Shown piece after piece: positions 62,289-64,000 of a stretch of 64,000 nt of DNA (position 1 is its first letter; every line of letters starts with the position of its first letter). A program made the position numbers and the translations under genes. This DNA comes from Pseudomonas sp. Irchel 3A7 (GTDB lineage: Bacteria; Pseudomonadota; Gammaproteobacteria; Pseudomonadales; Pseudomonadaceae): positions 124,001 to 188,000 of the forward strand of contig NZ_FYED01000016.1 of the NCBI RefSeq assembly GCF_900187565.1. Direction: 5' to 3'. Below the pieces are notes generated by a model. That model ran no database searches. It saw only the letters and a list, made by a program, of their open reading frames with translations, and was not told the origin of the DNA.

Positions 62289-62588
62289 TCAAATTTCCCC
62301 CTTCAATCTATCAAAGATGTGTCGTAACCAAGACTGGCCGGACTCCCATTCATTCCAATAGCAGTAGTAACAACTTAATTCTCGCAACAAGAACTCCTTT
62401 AATAGCGGTTCATCCATTCGCTGATTAAGCAGTAGCCCCAGTTCTTGTCGTACATTCCTCACTTCAAGTGAACCTGAATCGGTCAAAAAGGCATCAATCA
62501 CCTGCTCAGACGTTTGATGTTCCGCAGTCCAATCTTGGTGGAAATAAGCTCCAAAAAAATCATGGAGTTCAGGAAATTCACTGTTCAT
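62289..62588 (-). CDS. Probable immunity protein of the Rhs toxin (CdiI-like)
   Basis: A 99-aa acidic protein: FPELHDFFGAYFHQDW, then EQVIDAFLTDSGSLEVRNVR and LLKEFLLRELSCYYCYWNEW. The FPEL-x-FFG-YFHQDW opening is typical of the CdiI_2 group of contact-dependent inhibition immunity proteins. Its ATG overlaps the stop of the Rhs gene by 4 bases, the expected place for the cognate immunity gene. It should bind and block the RNase-like tip in the cytoplasm. Confidence 0.86.
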   Translation of the reverse strand: MNSEFPELHDFFGAYFHQDWTAEHQTSEQVIDAFLTDSGSLEVRNVRQELGLLLNQRMDEPLLKEFLLRELSCYYCYWNEWESGQSWLRHIFDRLKGEI

Positions 62589-64000
62589 AGCTCTGGAAAA
62601 CCTGTGAGCAAGAAATACCCCAATGGTAATTGGGGGGCTTTTTTCAGTACCAATAGTATTTTCGTTGCAGGTAAAGAGTGATTAGATCCATTTGGCATGC
62701 TGGCACCTATTGGTTGGATGAACTGATGGGTAATAGTTGTCTTTGACTTGCTGCTAGTTAAGAATTTTTTTATTTGCTGCGTATTCGCGGCCAATGCCTC
62801 TGAGGCAGCCGCTTCAGCAATAACACGATCCGGAAAAGTAGACGCAGCCGGAATATTTGGTTCATCCTGTAGTCTTTGTTTCAACTGCACATCAGTTCTA
62901 CCAACGTGCTTTGCAATGAGATGGCCTCCTTGAGCCTCGTGCGCAGCCAAACCGCCCCCAGGAACAATTGCGCTATACGGACCATCAGCATTTTTTGATC
63001 CAGGGCACGGGGAACAAGCCAACCCCAACGGATCCACCCACCCCGTCGGGTTGCGCGTGTACTGGTAGGCATTCAACCCGCCGGCCAGCTTCACCGGATC
63101 CGGGGTCAGGTAGCGTCCCGTGTCGGGCTGGTAGTAGCGATGGCGGTTGTAGTGCAGGCCGCTTTCGGTGTCGAAGTACTGGCCCTGGAAGCGCAGCGGT
63201 TGTTCGAGTTGTTCGCCGCCGCCGTGGGTCAGTTGGCTGAGTTTGCCGTAGGCGGTGTATTTCGCCGACCAGACGATGTCGCCGCCGTAGTCGGTGAGTT
63301 CCTGCGGGGTGCCGAGGTGGTCGAGTTGGTAGTAGAACGGGCAGGCTTTTTTCGGGCCTTTGCCGTCGAGCAGCGCCAGCGGGCGGAAGCTGCCGGGTTC
63401 GTAGAGGTAGCTGCGGTAGTGGGTTGGGCCGCTTTCGGCGATGAGCTGGTCGCCCTGCCAGAAGAAGGTGGTGGTCTGGCCGTCGACGGTCTTGGCGATG
63501 CGCCGGCCGAAGGCGTCGTAGCGGTAGCAGGCCTGGCGACCGTCCGGCAGCTGGAGGCCGATCAGGCGGTGCTGGCTGTCGTAGCGGTACTCGGTGACGG
63601 CATCCCCGCGGCGTTCGCGGATCAGGTTGCCGAAGGCGTCGTAGGCGTAATGCCGGTCGGCGTGGCGCCGCAGGCGGTTGCCCTTGAGGTGCCAGGGGCC
63701 GGGGCGGTCGTGGATCAGCAGGTTGCCGGCCGGGTCGTGGCTGAAGTGTTCCGGGTCCTGATCACGGGCGTGGCGGACGTGGGTCAGGCGGTCGAGCGGG
63801 TCGTACTGGTAGCGGCGTTGGCCGTGGCGGCTGTCGTCGACCTGCAGGAGGTTGCCGTTGGCGGCGTAGGCATAGTCGCGGCGGTACAACGGACGCTGGT
63901 GTTGGCTGACGGCGTGGGCGTGCAGGCGGCCCTGTTCGTCGTAGGCGTATTCGCTGAGCAAGGCGCCTTGCTGGCGGTTTTGTTCGCGACCACCGACAAA
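62585..64000 (-). CDS. Rhs repeat protein with RNase A-like toxin tip (5' end outside window)
   Basis: The last 471 codons of an Rhs gene. YD repeats (YRYDSQHRLIGLQLPDGRQA, YRYDAFGRRIAKTVDG and others) form the shell; the core ends with DPVKLAGGLNAYQYTRNPTG-WVDPLGL, the conserved PxxxxDPxGL cleavage point. The ~140-residue variable tip follows: GGGLAAHEAQGGHLIAKHVG, RTDVQLKQRL, ASTFPDRVIAEAAASEAL, which I recognise as the bacterial RNase A-like toxin domain (H-x-I-x-K-H-VG motif). It cleaves RNA in target cells after delivery by a type VI secretion system or similar. The frame remains open at base 64000. Confidence 0.9.
   Translation of the reverse strand, partial: FVGGREQNRQQGALLSEYAYDEQGRLHAHAVSQHQRPLYRRDYAYAANGNLLQVDDSRHGQRRYQYDPLDRLTHVRHARDQDPEHFSHDPAGNLLIHDRPGPWHLKGNRLRRHADRHYAYDAFGNLIRERRGDAVTEYRYDSQHRLIGLQLPDGRQACYRYDAFGRRIAKTVDGQTTTFFWQGDQLIAESGPTHYRSYLYEPGSFRPLALLDGKGPKKACPFYYQLDHLGTPQELTDYGGDIVWSAKYTAYGKLSQLTHGGGEQLEQPLRFQGQYFDTESGLHYNRHRYYQPDTGRYLTPDPVKLAGGLNAYQYTRNPTGWVDPLGLACSPCPGSKNADGPYSAIVPGGGLAAHEAQGGHLIAKHVGRTDVQLKQRLQDEPNIPAASTFPDRVIAEAAASEALAANTQQIKKFLTSSKSKTTITHQFIQPIGASMPNGSNHSLPATKILLVLKKAPQLPLGYFLLTGFPEL

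Noticed and set aside
1..64000. CRISPR arrays, tRNA or rRNA genes, complete insertion sequences
   Set aside because: No evenly spaced direct repeats, no tRNA cloverleaf and no transposase gene were seen on either strand.

Overview
The window is a piece of a Pseudomonas chromosome, most probably from the P. fluorescens group. The core genes are GC-rich and run in the familiar order gyrA–serC–pheA–hisC–tyrA/aroA–cmk–rpsA–ihfB. Nine copies of a short palindrome with the core GGGAGCGAGC(C/T)TGCTCGCGA, typical of fluorescent-pseudomonad REP/REPIN elements, lie between the core genes. Everything here is read from sequence; no database search was possible.

Region 1 (1–10.4 kb) is housekeeping: the 3' end of gyrA, then a tightly packed serC–pheA–hisC–tyrA/aroA–cmk operon (serine and aromatic amino acids, histidine, CMP kinase), then rpsA with a structured leader, a small lipoprotein, ihfB and a LapA-domain membrane protein.

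Region 2 (10.6–34.7 kb) is an O-antigen/surface polysaccharide locus in the place known from P. aeruginosa, between ihfB and wbpM. It starts with rmlBDA (dTDP-L-rhamnose; rmlC lies apart at 41.9 kb), a family 2 glycosyltransferase, a WbpV-like epimerase and a WbpL-like initiating transferase. After a 0.57 kb gap the DNA becomes clearly AT-richer: Wzm/Wzt ABC exporter, a DegT aminotransferase, four glycosyltransferases, a PglD-like acyltransferase, and then a Gtr-type decoration set. That set is split into a rightward block (GtrB-like, methyltransferase, GtrA flippase) and a leftward block (epimerase-like, second GtrB-like, polytopic GT-C-like protein). Three gene-poor stretches (16.4, 25.9 and 31.9 kb) look like assembly scars. 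wbpM closes the locus in GC-rich DNA.

Region 3 (34.8–42.4 kb) holds a ComEA-like helix-hairpin-helix protein, an SDR–ketoacyl synthase pair convergent with a TetR regulator, a GntR–DUF1989 pair with a palindromic operator candidate, a small DUF2897 protein, an ethanolamine permease and rmlC.

Region 4 (42.5–50.8 kb) is kdpFABC plus kdpDE, the high-affinity K+ uptake ATPase and its two-component system, with REPINs inserted on both sides of kdpC. An AT-rich O-acyltransferase gene follows at 50.9 kb and looks foreign.

Region 5 (52–64 kb) contains a patatin-like phospholipase, a DUF4398 lipoprotein, a CHAD protein, a thioesterase, a DUF962 protein, a methyl-accepting chemotaxis protein, tatD, an MltF-like lytic transglycosylase, a DoxX protein, three small glycine-rich or disordered proteins and, at the right edge, the 3' end of an Rhs toxin gene with an RNase A-like C-terminal domain followed by its overlapping immunity gene.
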